NCBI GenBank assembly: GCA_027315255.1
Contig: DAHUYL010000171.1
Span: forward strand, 1 to 33,648
Direction of reading: 5' to 3'
Source of the DNA: Solirubrobacterales bacterium
GTDB taxonomy: Bacteria > Actinomycetota > Thermoleophilia > Solirubrobacterales > Solirubrobacteraceae
DNA: 33,648 nucleotides
Part shown: one piece after another, positions 15,572 to 23,682 of the stretch
How positions within the stretch are numbered: the first letter of the stretch is position 1
How the letters are laid out: every line of letters starts with the position of its first letter
The notes under the pieces: generated by a model
What the model saw: only the letters and a program-made list of their open reading frames with translations
The model's database searches: none
Told to the model about the DNA's origin: nothing
Program-made: the position numbers and the translations under genes

Positions 15572-16478
15572 GGTGCCAGTCCACCGGGCCGGCGACGAGC
15601 GTGTGCGAGCCGAGGCGGCGACCAAGGGTGCGCTGGACCTCGGCGGTTGCCTCGAGCAGCGCCGGCAGGTCGACCCCGGTCTGCACCCCCATCTCGTGGA
15701 GCATGCCGACCAGGTCCTCGGTCGCGATGTTGCCGGTGGCGCCGGGCGGGACCGGGCAGCCGCCGAGCTCGCCGAAGCTCGACTCGAACGACGTGCAGCC
15801 CGCCTGGAGCGCCGCCAGCGCGTTGGCGAGCCCCTGGCCGCGTGTGTTGTGGAAGTGGGCGGTCAGCTCGATCTCCGGCAGCACCGCCCGGGCGGCGGCG
15901 AAGAACTCGCCCACCTGGACCGGGTTGGCCATTCCGGTGGTGTCGCCGAAGCCGATCTCCTCGGCTCCGAAGGCAGCCAGTGCGGTGGCGAGCGCGAGCA
16001 CCCGCTCGCGTGGCACCGGCCCCTCGTACGGGCACCCGAACGCGACGCTGATCACCGCCTCGGCCCGCAACCCCTCGCCGCGGGCGCGGACGATCACGCG
16101 GTCGAGCCCGCGCAGTGACTCCTCGACCGTGCGGCCGACGTTGTGGCGGTTGTGTGTCTCGGACGCGCTCAGGAAGCAGTTCACCTCGTGAAAGCGGTCA
16201 CGGTGAACGAGGGCCCGGTCGAGTCCCCGCTCGTTCGGGATCAGCACGGTCAACGCGACACCGTCCGGAACGTCGATCCGCGCGAGCACCTCCTCCGCGT
16301 CGGCCAGCTGCGGGATCACGTCGGGACGCACGAACGAGGTGACCTCCAGCCGCGGCACCCCGGTTCGCGCGAGCAACTCGATCAACCGCACCTTCTCGGC
16401 GGTGGGGATCACCTCGGGCTCGTTCTGGAAACCGTCACGCGGTCCGACCTCCCGGATCGAGACGCGGGCGGGCAGCAC
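15564..16478 (-). CDS. hmgL: Hydroxymethylglutaryl-CoA lyase
   Basis: A 304-residue TIM-barrel lyase that splits HMG-CoA into acetoacetate and acetyl-CoA, the last step of leucine/isovalerate breakdown. VSIREVGPRDGFQNEP carries the catalytic Arg-Asp pair; VTSFVRPDVIPQLAD, GFGDTTGMANP, TAHFHNTRGQGLAN (metal-binding His-x-His) and ELGGCPVPPGATGNIATEDLV (with the flexible-loop Cys of the G-GCP motif) are all diagnostic and intact. GTG at 16478 shares its G with the TAG stop of the acyl-CoA dehydrogenase gene (TAGTG), so translation is coupled. Length matches the family (about 300). Confidence 0.95.
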   Translation of the reverse strand: MLPARVSIREVGPRDGFQNEPEVIPTAEKVRLIELLARTGVPRLEVTSFVRPDVIPQLADAEEVLARIDVPDGVALTVLIPNERGLDRALVHRDRFHEVNCFLSASETHNRHNVGRTVEESLRGLDRVIVRARGEGLRAEAVISVAFGCPYEGPVPRERVLALATALAAFGAEEIGFGDTTGMANPVQVGEFFAAARAVLPEIELTAHFHNTRGQGLANALAALQAGCTSFESSFGELGGCPVPPGATGNIATEDLVGMLHEMGVQTGVDLPALLEATAEVQRTLGRRLGSHTLVAGPVDWHRG

Positions 16479-17626
16479 TACGCCCCCAGCGCCCGCGCGA
16501 TCACCATCTGCTGAACCTCGTCGGTCCCCTCGCCGATCGTCAGGATCTTCGCGTCGCGGTACATGCGACACACCGGGTACTCCTCGATGTACCCGTAGCC
16601 ACCGTGGATCTGGACCGCCTCCTCGGTCGCGCGCACGGCGAGCCTTCCGGACTTGAGCTTCGCCTGCGCCGCGCATAGGCTGAAGTTGCGCCCTGCGTCC
16701 TTCAGCGCGGCCGCCTTGCAGGTCAGCAGGCGGGCCGCCTCGACCTCGGTCGCGATGTCGGCGAGCTTCGCCTGGATCGCCTGGAACTTCGAGATCGGCC
16801 GTCCGAACGCCTGGCGCTGCCTGGCGTACGCGAGCGCCTCGTCGAACGCGCCCTGAGCCAGCCCGACGCCCATCGCCGCCACGCCGATCCGGCCGATGTC
16901 GAGGATCTGGAGGAACTGCCGGAAGCCGGCGCCGCGCGGGCCGAGCAGGTTCTCCTCGGGAACACGACACTCGGTGAACGTCAGCGGGCGCGTGTCGGAC
17001 GCGTTCCAGCCCATCTTGCGGTACGGCTCGCCCTGCTCGTAGCCGGGGGTGCCGTTCTCGACGATCAGGTTGGAGATCTCGGCTTCGCCCGTCACGGCGG
17101 TGATCGCCACCACACCGGAGATCCTCGTGCCCGCGTTGGTGATGAACTGCTTGGCGCCGTCGATCACCCACTCGCCGTCGCGCAGCACGGCCCGGGTCCT
17201 GGTGTTGCCCGCGTCGCTTCCCGCCTCGGGCTCGGTCAGCCCGAACGCGCCGAGCCTGCGCCCGCTCGTCAGCTCCGGGAGCAACCGCTCCTGCTGGTCG
17301 GCACTACCGAACAGGTAGATCGGCTGCGTGCCGAGCGACGTGTGCGCGCACATCGTGATCGCCACCGACGAGTCGACCCGGGTCAGTTCCTCGACCGCGA
17401 TCGCGTACTGCAGCGTCGTTCCGCCGGCGCCGCCGACGCGCTCGGGGAACGGGATCCCCATCCAGCCGAGCTCGCCCATCTTCGCGACCAGCTCGTACGG
17501 GAACCGCTTGTCGCGGTCGAGCTCGGCAGCGACCGGCGCGACCTCGCGCTCGGCGAAGTCGCGGACCGTACGTCGCAGCAGTTCGGTGTCGTCGTCGAGC
17601 TCGAACAGCATCGCGGCCGCGATCAT
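16478..17626 (-). CDS. acdH: Acyl-CoA dehydrogenase (AcdH-like, branched or short chain)
   Basis: A 382-residue FAD-dependent acyl-CoA dehydrogenase. [16 protein letters not shown] is the flavin and substrate motif, [18 protein letters not shown] and [21 protein letters not shown] the conserved C-terminal half. The catalytic Glu is in the standard position ([10 protein letters not shown]), whereas isovaleryl-CoA dehydrogenases have Ala or Gly there and use a Glu in the DLER segment; here that segment reads DIGRIGV. It should therefore be called a short or branched-chain dehydrogenase, not strictly isovaleryl-CoA dehydrogenase. Gene order acdH-hmgL-accA1-accD1 is that known from Streptomyces. 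ATG at 17626 is used as start; ATG at 17611 is equally plausible and neither has a Shine-Dalgarno sequence. Confidence 0.92.
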   Translation of the reverse strand: MIAAAMLFELDDDTELLRRTVRDFAEREVAPVAAELDRDKRFPYELVAKMGELGWMGIPFPERVGGAGGTTLQYAIAVEELTRVDSSVAITMCAHTSLGTQPIYLFGSADQQERLLPELTSGRRLGAFGLTEPEAGSDAGNTRTRAVLRDGEWVIDGAKQFITNAGTRISGVVAITAVTGEAEISNLIVENGTPGYEQGEPYRKMGWNASDTRPLTFTECRVPEENLLGPRGAGFRQFLQILDIGRIGVAAMGVGLAQGAFDEALAYARQRQAFGRPISKFQAIQAKLADIATEVEAARLLTCKAAALKDAGRNFSLCAAQAKLKSGRLAVRATEEAVQIHGGYGYIEEYPVCRMYRDAKILTIGEGTDEVQQMVIARALGA

Positions 17627-17670
17627 ACCGAATGCTCGTTCGAAGTTATAGCGAACGTCCGGTATAAACT
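17624..17670. promoter_or_regulatory. TetR operator shared by the acdH operon and tetR-bioA
   Basis: Positions 17647-17666 form a 20-bp dyad of the form TATAnCGnACGTnCGnTATA (16 of 20 positions symmetric). Its right end overlaps TATAAA (17663-17668), a -10 for tetR at 17682. Its left end overlaps TATAAC on the minus strand (17650-17645), a -10 for acdH. A weaker copy of the same pattern starts 23 bp to the left (17624-17643). One bound TetR dimer would block both promoters, so the regulator probably represses itself and the catabolic operon. Confidence 0.65.
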
Positions 17671-17681
17671 CACGCTCGACG

Positions 17682-18299
17682 ATGGCAGCTGCCCCCCCGA
17701 CCAGTCCGGCGCTGCGCAGCCGTTTCGACCGCCGCCGGGAGGCGGTGGTGACGACGGCCGCCCGCGTGTTCGCTGCACGCGGTTTCCACGCCACCTCGAT
17801 CCAGGACCTCGCGGCCGCGACCGGACTGGCCGCCGGCGGGCTGTACCACTACATCGGCTCGAAGGACCAGCTGCTGGTGGCGATCTGCGACGAGCTGATG
17901 GAGCCGCTGCTGGCTCAGGCGCAGGCGATCGCTGCGTCGGACGCGTCCGCCGACCGGCAGCTGCGCCAGCTCGTGCGTGTCTGGATGGACCATGTCGAGC
18001 GCCACCGCGACCACATGCTCGTGTTCCAGCAGGAGCGCCGCGTGCTCGAGTCGGGTCGCCAGTGGCAGCACGTCCGCCGCCGGCGCAAGCAGTTCGAGCA
18101 GCTGCTCGCGGACGTGCTCGAGCGCGTCGAGGCCGAGCGCCTCGGGCGCTTCGCCGACCGGGATCTGGCGCTGCACGCGCTGCTCGGGATGGTCAACCAC
18201 ACGCCGCAGTGGTACCAGCCGCGCGGGCGCCTCAGCGCCGAGCAGATCGCGGACGGGTACGTCGAGCTGCTCCTCGCGCCGGAGCGACGCGACGCGTGA
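17682..18299 (+). CDS. TetR-family regulator (KstR2-like C-terminal domain)
   Basis: A 205-residue TetR repressor. The HTH is at about residues 24-68: [20 protein letters not shown], then [20 protein letters not shown] and IGSKDQLL. The C-terminal domain ends in [29 protein letters not shown], a pattern I associate with KstR2-type and other acyl-CoA-responsive regulators. Its divergent position to the acdH operon and the shared 20-bp operator suggest it senses an acyl-CoA intermediate of that pathway. The last codon overlaps the GTG of bioA in GTGA, so regulator and bioA are co-translated. Confidence 0.88.
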   Translation: MAAAPPTSPALRSRFDRRREAVVTTAARVFAARGFHATSIQDLAAATGLAAGGLYHYIGSKDQLLVAICDELMEPLLAQAQAIAASDASADRQLRQLVRVWMDHVERHRDHMLVFQQERRVLESGRQWQHVRRRRKQFEQLLADVLERVEAERLGRFADRDLALHALLGMVNHTPQWYQPRGRLSAEQIADGYVELLLAPERRDA

Positions 18300-19606
18300 C
18301 CGGCACGCTCGCCGACCTGCTCGAGCGCGACCGCCGGCACGTGTGGCATCCGTACGCGCCGCTGCCTGCGCCGGACCCGCCGCTCCCGGTGCGAAGCGCC
18401 CAGGGCGCCCGCCTGCTGCTCGCCGACGGCCGCGAGCTGATCGACGCGATGTCGTCCTGGTGGTGTGCGATCCACGGGTATCGCCACCCCGCTCTGGACG
18501 GCGCGATCACGGCACAGCTCGGGCGGATGGCCCATGTGATGTTCGGTGGCCTGACGCACGAGCCGGCCGTAGCGCTGGCGCAGGCGCTGGTCGAGCTCAC
18601 GCCGGAAGGGCTCGAGCACGTGTTCTTCGCCGACTCCGGCTCGGTCGCGGTCGAGGTCGCAATCAAGCTCTGCCTCCAGTATCAGCACGCGCTCGGCGCA
18701 CCTGAGCGGCGTCGACTGATCACCGTCCGCGGCGGCTATCACGGTGACACCTTCGGCGCGATGTCGGTGTGCGACCCGGTCACCGGCATGCACAACATGT
18801 TCACCGGTGCGCTCGCCGAGCAGGTGTTCGCCGAGCGTCCGCCGGGCGGCTTCGGCGCTCCGCTCGACGAGGCGTACGCGGCCCATCTGGCCGAGGTGGT
18901 CGGACGTCACGCGAGCGAGGCAGCGGCCGTGATCGTCGAGCCGGTCGTCCAGGGCGCCGGCGGGATGTGGTTCTACAGCCCGGCGATCGTGAGCCTGCTG
19001 CGCGAGCTGTGCGACAGGCACGGCCTGCTGCTCGTGCTCGACGAGATCGCGACCGGGTTCGGCCGCACCGGCGAGCTGTTCGCGTGCGAGCACGCCGGCG
19101 TCGCGCCCGATGTGATGTGCGTCGGCAAGGCGCTCACCGGCGGCACGATCACGCTGGCGGCGACGCTGACCACACCCGCCGTCGCAAGCGCGGTCAGCGC
19201 CGGCCCCGGCGGCGCGCTGATGCACGGCCCGACGTACATGGCGAACCCGCTCGCGTGCGCCGCCGGCCTTGCGTCGATCGGCCTCCTGCGGGACGGGACC
19301 TGGCGCACCCGAGGTGCGCAGATAGAGCGCTCGCTCAACGATCTCCTCGAACCTGCGCGAGAGCTCGAAGCGGTCGTCGACGTGCGTGTACTCGGAGCGA
19401 TCGGCGTGATCCAGCTCGCGCGCCCGGTCGACGTGCGTGCCGCGACCGGCGCCGCGGTCGAGCGCGGCGTCTGGCTGCGCCCGTTCCGCGATCTCGTCTA
19501 CGCGATGCCGCCCTACATCGTGACCGAGTCCGAGCTCGAGCAGATCGCCGCGGCGATGGTCGCCGCCGCCGGGGCAGCGGGCGCTACGGTCCGAGCACGC
19601 CGTTGA
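18296..19606 (+). CDS. bioA: Adenosylmethionine-8-amino-7-oxononanoate aminotransferase
   Basis: A 436-residue class III PLP aminotransferase that converts KAPA to DAPA with SAM as amino donor in biotin synthesis. [72 protein letters not shown] and VGKALTGG (PLP-binding Lys) match BioA point by point, including the Trp-Trp and [14 protein letters not shown] segments that separate it from other class III enzymes. GTG at 18296 overlaps the tetR stop by 4 bases, with GGAG upstream. No other biotin gene is next to it. It sits beside the operon for a biotin-dependent carboxylase. Its 3' end overlaps the convergent cysNC gene by 23 bases. Confidence 0.93.
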   Translation: MTGTLADLLERDRRHVWHPYAPLPAPDPPLPVRSAQGARLLLADGRELIDAMSSWWCAIHGYRHPALDGAITAQLGRMAHVMFGGLTHEPAVALAQALVELTPEGLEHVFFADSGSVAVEVAIKLCLQYQHALGAPERRRLITVRGGYHGDTFGAMSVCDPVTGMHNMFTGALAEQVFAERPPGGFGAPLDEAYAAHLAEVVGRHASEAAAVIVEPVVQGAGGMWFYSPAIVSLLRELCDRHGLLLVLDEIATGFGRTGELFACEHAGVAPDVMCVGKALTGGTITLAATLTTPAVASAVSAGPGGALMHGPTYMANPLACAAGLASIGLLRDGTWRTRGAQIERSLNDLLEPARELEAVVDVRVLGAIGVIQLARPVDVRAATGAAVERGVWLRPFRDLVYAMPPYIVTESELEQIAAAMVAAAGAAGATVRARR

Positions 19607-21494
19607 GCTCGAGCAGCTCGAGCACCGCTGCGGCTGCCTGGGCAGGCGTCGTCACGGCCGTGTCGAGCCGCAGCTCGGGCGCCACCGGCGGCTCGTACGG
19701 CGCGTCGATCCCCGTGAAGTTCTGAAGCTCGCCCGCCCGCGCCTTGCGGTAGAGGCCCTTGGGGTCGCGCTCCTCGACCACGGCGAGCGGCGCGTCGACG
19801 TGCACCTCGAGGAACTCGCCCGCGGCGAACAGGCCGCGGGCCATCTGGCGCTCGCTGCGGAACGGCGAGATGAACGAGACGATCACGATCAGCCCCGCGT
19901 CGACCATCAGCCGCGCGACCTCGGCGACGCGGCGGATGTTCTCGACGCGGTCGGCGTCGGTGAAGCCGAGGTCCTTGTTGAGGCCGTGGCGGACGTTGTC
20001 GCCGTCGAGCACGTACGTGTGGCGGCCGAGCCGGTGGAGCTCGCGCTCGACCAGGTTCGAGATCGTCGACTTGCCGGCCCCGGACAGCCCGGTCAGCCAC
20101 AGCACGGCGGGCCGCTGGTGCTTGAGGCTGGCCCGTGCCTGCTTGTCGACGTCGAGCTGCTGCCAGTGGACGTTCTGCGACCGGCGCAGCGCGAAGTGCA
20201 GCATCCCCGCGCCGACCGTGTGGTTGGTGATCCGGTCGACCAGGATGAAAGCGCCCATCTCGCGGTTCTCGTCGTATGGGTCGAACGCGACCGCCTGGTC
20301 GAGCTCGATCGCGCACACGCCGATCTCGTTCAGCTCGAGCTTCGTCGCTGCGACGTGCTCGAGCGAGCTCACGTCGATCCGGTACTTGAGCGGGGCGATC
20401 GTCGCGGTCACCCACTTGCAGCCGATCCGCATCAGGTAGCTGCGTCCGCGCAGCATCGGCTCGGCTCCCATCCAGACGACCGTGGCCTGGAACTGATCGG
20501 CGACGCCGGCGGGGGCATCGGCTTGCGCGATCACATCGCCGCGGCTGATGTCGATCTCGTCGGCCAGCGTCAGCGTCACCGCCTGACCCGCGACGGCGAC
20601 GTCGAGATCTCCGTCGGCGGTGACGATCCGCGACACCGCGGTCGTGTGCCCCGATGGCAGCACGCGGACCCGGTCCCCAGGACGGACGGAGCCGCTGAGC
20701 ACCGTGCCGGCGAAGCCACGGAAGTCGAGCGCCGGGCGGTTCACCCACTGCACCGGCAGCCGGAACGGCGCCAGCTGCCGCGACTCCTCCGGGGTCGCGA
20801 CGGTCTCCAGGTACTCGAGCAGCGTCGGTCCCGTGTACCACGGCATCCGCTCGCTGTGTACACGGACGTTGTCGCCCTCGAGCGCCGACACGGGGATGCA
20901 GGTGACCCCGTCGAGCCCGAGCGTCGTCGCAAACGCGCGGTACTCCTCGTCGATCGCCCTGAACGCAGGCTCCGCGTGCGCTACCAGGTCCATCTTGTTG
21001 ACGACCAGCGCCACGCTCCTGATCCCGACCAGCGACGCGAGGTAACTGTGACGGCGGGTCTGCGTGAGCACCCCCTTGCGCGCGTCGACGAGGATCACCG
21101 CGCAATCCGCGGTCGAGGCGCCGGTCACCATGTTGCGGGTGTACTGCTCGTGGCCCGGCGCGTCGGCGACGATGAACCGCCGCTTGTCGGTCGCGAACTG
21201 GCGGTAGGCGACGTCGATCGTGATCCCCTGCTCGCGCTCGGCCGACAGGCCGTCGAGCAGCAGCGCGAAGTCGAGCGCGGCCCCCTGCGTGCCGTGCCTG
21301 CGCGAGTCGGCGGCCAGCGCCGCGAGCTGGTCGTCGAACAGCGTCTGGCACTCGTACAGGAGCCGGCCGATCAGCGTGCTCTTGCCGTCGTCGACGCTGC
21401 CGCAGGCGATGAACCGCAAGAGCGTCTTGCGCTCCTGCCCGTGCAGGTACTCGGCGAACGTCTGTCCCTGCACGCGCGGGGCGCAGGACTCCAT
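19584..21494 (-). CDS. cysNC: Bifunctional sulfate adenylyltransferase GTPase subunit/APS kinase (CysN-CysC)
   Basis: A 636-residue NodQ-type fusion that activates sulfate to PAPS. The N-terminal GTPase (CysN) has the P-loop GSVDDGKST (about 32-40), [12 protein letters not shown] and NKMD, followed by EF-Tu-like beta domains. The C-terminal APS kinase (CysC) has the P-loop GLSGAGKST (about 469-477), [17 protein letters not shown] and [14 protein letters not shown] with the catalytic Ser. All key residues are present. ATG at 21494 overlaps the cysD stop in TGATG, so the two subunits of ATP sulfurylase are translationally coupled. Confidence 0.95.
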   Translation of the reverse strand: MESCAPRVQGQTFAEYLHGQERKTLLRFIACGSVDDGKSTLIGRLLYECQTLFDDQLAALAADSRRHGTQGAALDFALLLDGLSAEREQGITIDVAYRQFATDKRRFIVADAPGHEQYTRNMVTGASTADCAVILVDARKGVLTQTRRHSYLASLVGIRSVALVVNKMDLVAHAEPAFRAIDEEYRAFATTLGLDGVTCIPVSALEGDNVRVHSERMPWYTGPTLLEYLETVATPEESRQLAPFRLPVQWVNRPALDFRGFAGTVLSGSVRPGDRVRVLPSGHTTAVSRIVTADGDLDVAVAGQAVTLTLADEIDISRGDVIAQADAPAGVADQFQATVVWMGAEPMLRGRSYLMRIGCKWVTATIAPLKYRIDVSSLEHVAATKLELNEIGVCAIELDQAVAFDPYDENREMGAFILVDRITNHTVGAGMLHFALRRSQNVHWQQLDVDKQARASLKHQRPAVLWLTGLSGAGKSTISNLVERELHRLGRHTYVLDGDNVRHGLNKDLGFTDADRVENIRRVAEVARLMVDAGLIVIVSFISPFRSERQMARGLFAAGEFLEVHVDAPLAVVEERDPKGLYRKARAGELQNFTGIDAPYEPPVAPELRLDTAVTTPAQAAAAVLELLELNGVLGP

Positions 21495-22411
21495 CAGAAG
21501 TACCCCTCCTGCTTCTTGCGCTCCATCGAGGCGGGCGTGTCGCGATCGATCAGCCGGCCATGGCGCTCCGACGTGGTGGCGCGCAGCATCTCCTCGATGA
21601 TCGCCGGCACGCTGTCCGCCTCGCTCTCGATCGCGCCCGACAGCGGATAGCACCCGAGCGTGCGGAAGCGCACGCGCCGCAGCTGCGGCTGCTCGCCGGG
21701 ATCGAGCGGCATTCGCCCGTCGTCGACCATGATCAGCGTCCCGTCGCGCTCGACCACCGGTCGCGGCGCGGCCAGGTACAGCGGCACGATCGGAACCTCG
21801 TGCACGTGGATGTACTGCCACACGTCGAGCTCGGTCCAGTTCGACAGCGGGAACGCGCGGAGCGACTCGCCCTTGCGCTTGCGCGTGTTGTACAGCGCCC
21901 ACAGCTCGGGTCGCTGGTTCTTCGGATCCCAGCGGTGCTGCGCAGTGCGAAACGACAGGATCCGCTCCTTCGCGCGCGACTGCTCCTCGTCGCGCCGCGC
22001 ACCGCCGAAGGCCGCGTCGAACCCGTGCGCGTCGAGCGCCTGGCGCAGTGCCTGCGTCTTCATCACGTCGGTGTACACCGCCGATCCGTGCGTGAACGGC
22101 GAGATGCCCTGTCCGAGCCCCTCCCGGTTCACGTACACGATCAGCTCCATGCCACTGTCCCGTGCCATCCGCTCGCGCATCGCGTACATGTCACGGAACT
22201 TCCAGGTGGTGTCGATGTGCAACAGCGGGAACGGCGGCGGCGCCGGGTGAAACGCGCGGCGGGCAAGATGCAGCATCACCGCACTGTCCTTGCCGATCGA
22301 GTACAGCATCACCGGCCTGTCCGCATCGGCGACGACGTCGCGCATGATCTGGATCGCCTCGGTCTCGAGACGCTCGAGGTGCGTGAGCCGCTTCGGAAGC
22401 GCTGTCCCCAT
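21494..22411 (-). CDS. cysD: Sulfate adenylyltransferase subunit CysD
   Basis: A 305-residue adenylyltransferase subunit (PAPS reductase-like ATP pyrophosphatase fold) that makes APS from ATP and sulfate with CysN. The PP-loop [52 protein letters not shown] and [15 protein letters not shown] are the family signatures. Length is normal. ATG at 22411 has TAGACC 7 bases upstream on its strand, a near-match to the leaderless -10 pattern. It is the first gene of cysD-cysNC and divergent from cysQ with a 35-base gap. Confidence 0.96.
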   Translation of the reverse strand: MGTALPKRLTHLERLETEAIQIMRDVVADADRPVMLYSIGKDSAVMLHLARRAFHPAPPPFPLLHIDTTWKFRDMYAMRERMARDSGMELIVYVNREGLGQGISPFTHGSAVYTDVMKTQALRQALDAHGFDAAFGGARRDEEQSRAKERILSFRTAQHRWDPKNQRPELWALYNTRKRKGESLRAFPLSNWTELDVWQYIHVHEVPIVPLYLAAPRPVVERDGTLIMVDDGRMPLDPGEQPQLRRVRFRTLGCYPLSGAIESEADSVPAIIEEMLRATTSERHGRLIDRDTPASMERKKQEGYF

Positions 22412-22446
22412 CTGACCTGGTCTACTTCCCTGGTAGGCTCGACCTG
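22412..22446. promoter_or_regulatory. Compact divergent promoter between cysD and cysQ
   Basis: Only 35 bases separate the two start codons. Rightward, TAGGCT (22434-22439) lies 7 bases before ATG 22447; leftward, TAGACC (22424-22419 on the minus strand) lies 7 bases before ATG 22411. CTGGT is repeated 11 bases apart. The two -10 boxes are so close that the polymerases would exclude each other or be controlled together. Confidence 0.45.
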
Positions 22447-23223
22447 ATGTCGCAGGCTACCAGCGCCGCGCCCGGGGGGCTGCTGGATCCGCTCGCGTCG
22501 CTCGCCCGCGCCGCCGGCGAGGCGATCCTGGAGGTGTACCGCACCGATTTCGCCGTCCGGGACAAGGCCGACGGCTCTCCCGTGACGGAGGCCGACGCCC
22601 GCGCCGAGGCGATCATCCTCGCGGGACTGCACGAGCTCGACCGCCAGACCCCGATCGTCTCCGAGGAGGCCGCCGCGGCGCGCGACACTCCCCCGGCGGG
22701 CAGCTTCTGGCTCGTCGATCCGCTCGACGGCACGAAGGAGTTCATCGCCCGCAACGGCGAGTTCACCGTCAACATCGCGCTGATCCACGACCACCAACCC
22801 GTCCTCGGCATCGTGCTCGCCCCGGCACTCGGGCGACTGTACGCCGGCGCGGCCGGCGCCGGCGCGTTCGTCGAGGACGGCGGCACGCGGCGGCCGATCG
22901 CCTGCCGCCGCGCGCCGCCCCGGGGGCTGACCGTCGCCTCGAGCCGCTCGCACGGCGACCCCGCCGCGCTGGCCGCGTTCCTCCGCGGGCGCGCGGTCGC
23001 GCGGACCCTGACCGCCGGGTCCTCGCTCAAGTTCTGCCTGGTCGCGGCGGGGGAGGCCGATCTCTATCCGCGGCTCGGGCGCACGATGGAGTGGGACACC
23101 GCCGCGGGCGACGCGATCGTGCGCGCGGCGGGAGGTTCGGTCGTCGACCTCGCCGGCCACGTTCTGACATACGGCAAGCCCGGCTTCGAGAACCCGCACT
23201 TCGTCGCGCGCGGAACCGGCTGA
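22447..23223 (+). CDS. cysQ: 3'(2'),5'-bisphosphate nucleotidase CysQ
   Basis: A 258-residue lithium-sensitive phosphatase of the inositol monophosphatase superfamily. [39 protein letters not shown] and [20 protein letters not shown] carry the metal-binding acidic residues, and DGTKEF with [10 protein letters not shown] marks CysQ rather than SuhB. It hydrolyses PAP to AMP, clearing the by-product of PAPS use, which fits its place next to cysD-cysNC. ATG at 22447 is 7 bases from a TAGGCT -10 box and lacks a Shine-Dalgarno sequence. Confidence 0.93.
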   Translation: MSQATSAAPGGLLDPLASLARAAGEAILEVYRTDFAVRDKADGSPVTEADARAEAIILAGLHELDRQTPIVSEEAAAARDTPPAGSFWLVDPLDGTKEFIARNGEFTVNIALIHDHQPVLGIVLAPALGRLYAGAAGAGAFVEDGGTRRPIACRRAPPRGLTVASSRSHGDPAALAAFLRGRAVARTLTAGSSLKFCLVAAGEADLYPRLGRTMEWDTAAGDAIVRAAGGSVVDLAGHVLTYGKPGFENPHFVARGTG

Positions 23224-23282
23224 GCTGAGCCGCATCGTCCCGGGACGCCGCTCGCCCGCGCGCGATACTTGCCGGGACGCCG

Positions 23283-23651
23283 ATGCGGATCGACCGGTGG
23301 TTATGGGCGGCGCGACTGTTCAGATCGCGGACGCTCGCGGCCGAGGCCGTCACCGGTGGCCGGGTGCACGTCAACGGCGTCGCGGTCAAGCCGAGCCGCG
23401 ATCTCGTGGCCGGCGACGAGCTCGAGATCACGGTCGGCCCGACGCGCCGGACGGTGATCGTGCGCGGCGCCGCCGAGCGGCGTGTGTCCGCCGCGGCCGT
23501 CGCCTCCCTCTACGAGGAGACGGCGGAGAGCATCGCCGAGCGCGAGCGCCAGGCGGAGGCACGCCGGCTGGCGGGACCGGTCGCGCACGGCCCGAGGCCG
23601 ACCAAGCGCGACCGGCGTCGCTACGACGGCGGCCAGCTCCGTCGCCCGTAG
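23283..23651 (+). CDS. S4-domain RNA-binding protein, Hsp15/RqcP-like
   Basis: A 122-residue protein whose first 65 residues are an S4 RNA-binding domain (MRIDRWLWAARLFRSRTLA, GGRVHVNGVAVKPSRDL, GDELEITVG), the pattern of heat-shock protein 15 (HslR) and RqcP, which act on stalled large ribosomal subunits. The basic tail ends in RPTKRDRRRYD, like actinobacterial Hsp15 homologues. Assignment to rescue of stalled ribosomes is by family. ATG at 23283 begins the domain; GATACT at 23264-23269 could be the -10 box. A 12-bp palindrome CGTCCCGGGACG (23236-23247) lies in the gap after cysQ. Confidence 0.88.
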   Translation: MRIDRWLWAARLFRSRTLAAEAVTGGRVHVNGVAVKPSRDLVAGDELEITVGPTRRTVIVRGAAERRVSAAAVASLYEETAESIAERERQAEARRLAGPVAHGPRPTKRDRRRYDGGQLRRP

Positions 23652-23682
23652 GCACCACGCCGCGTCTAGGATCGCGCCCAAG

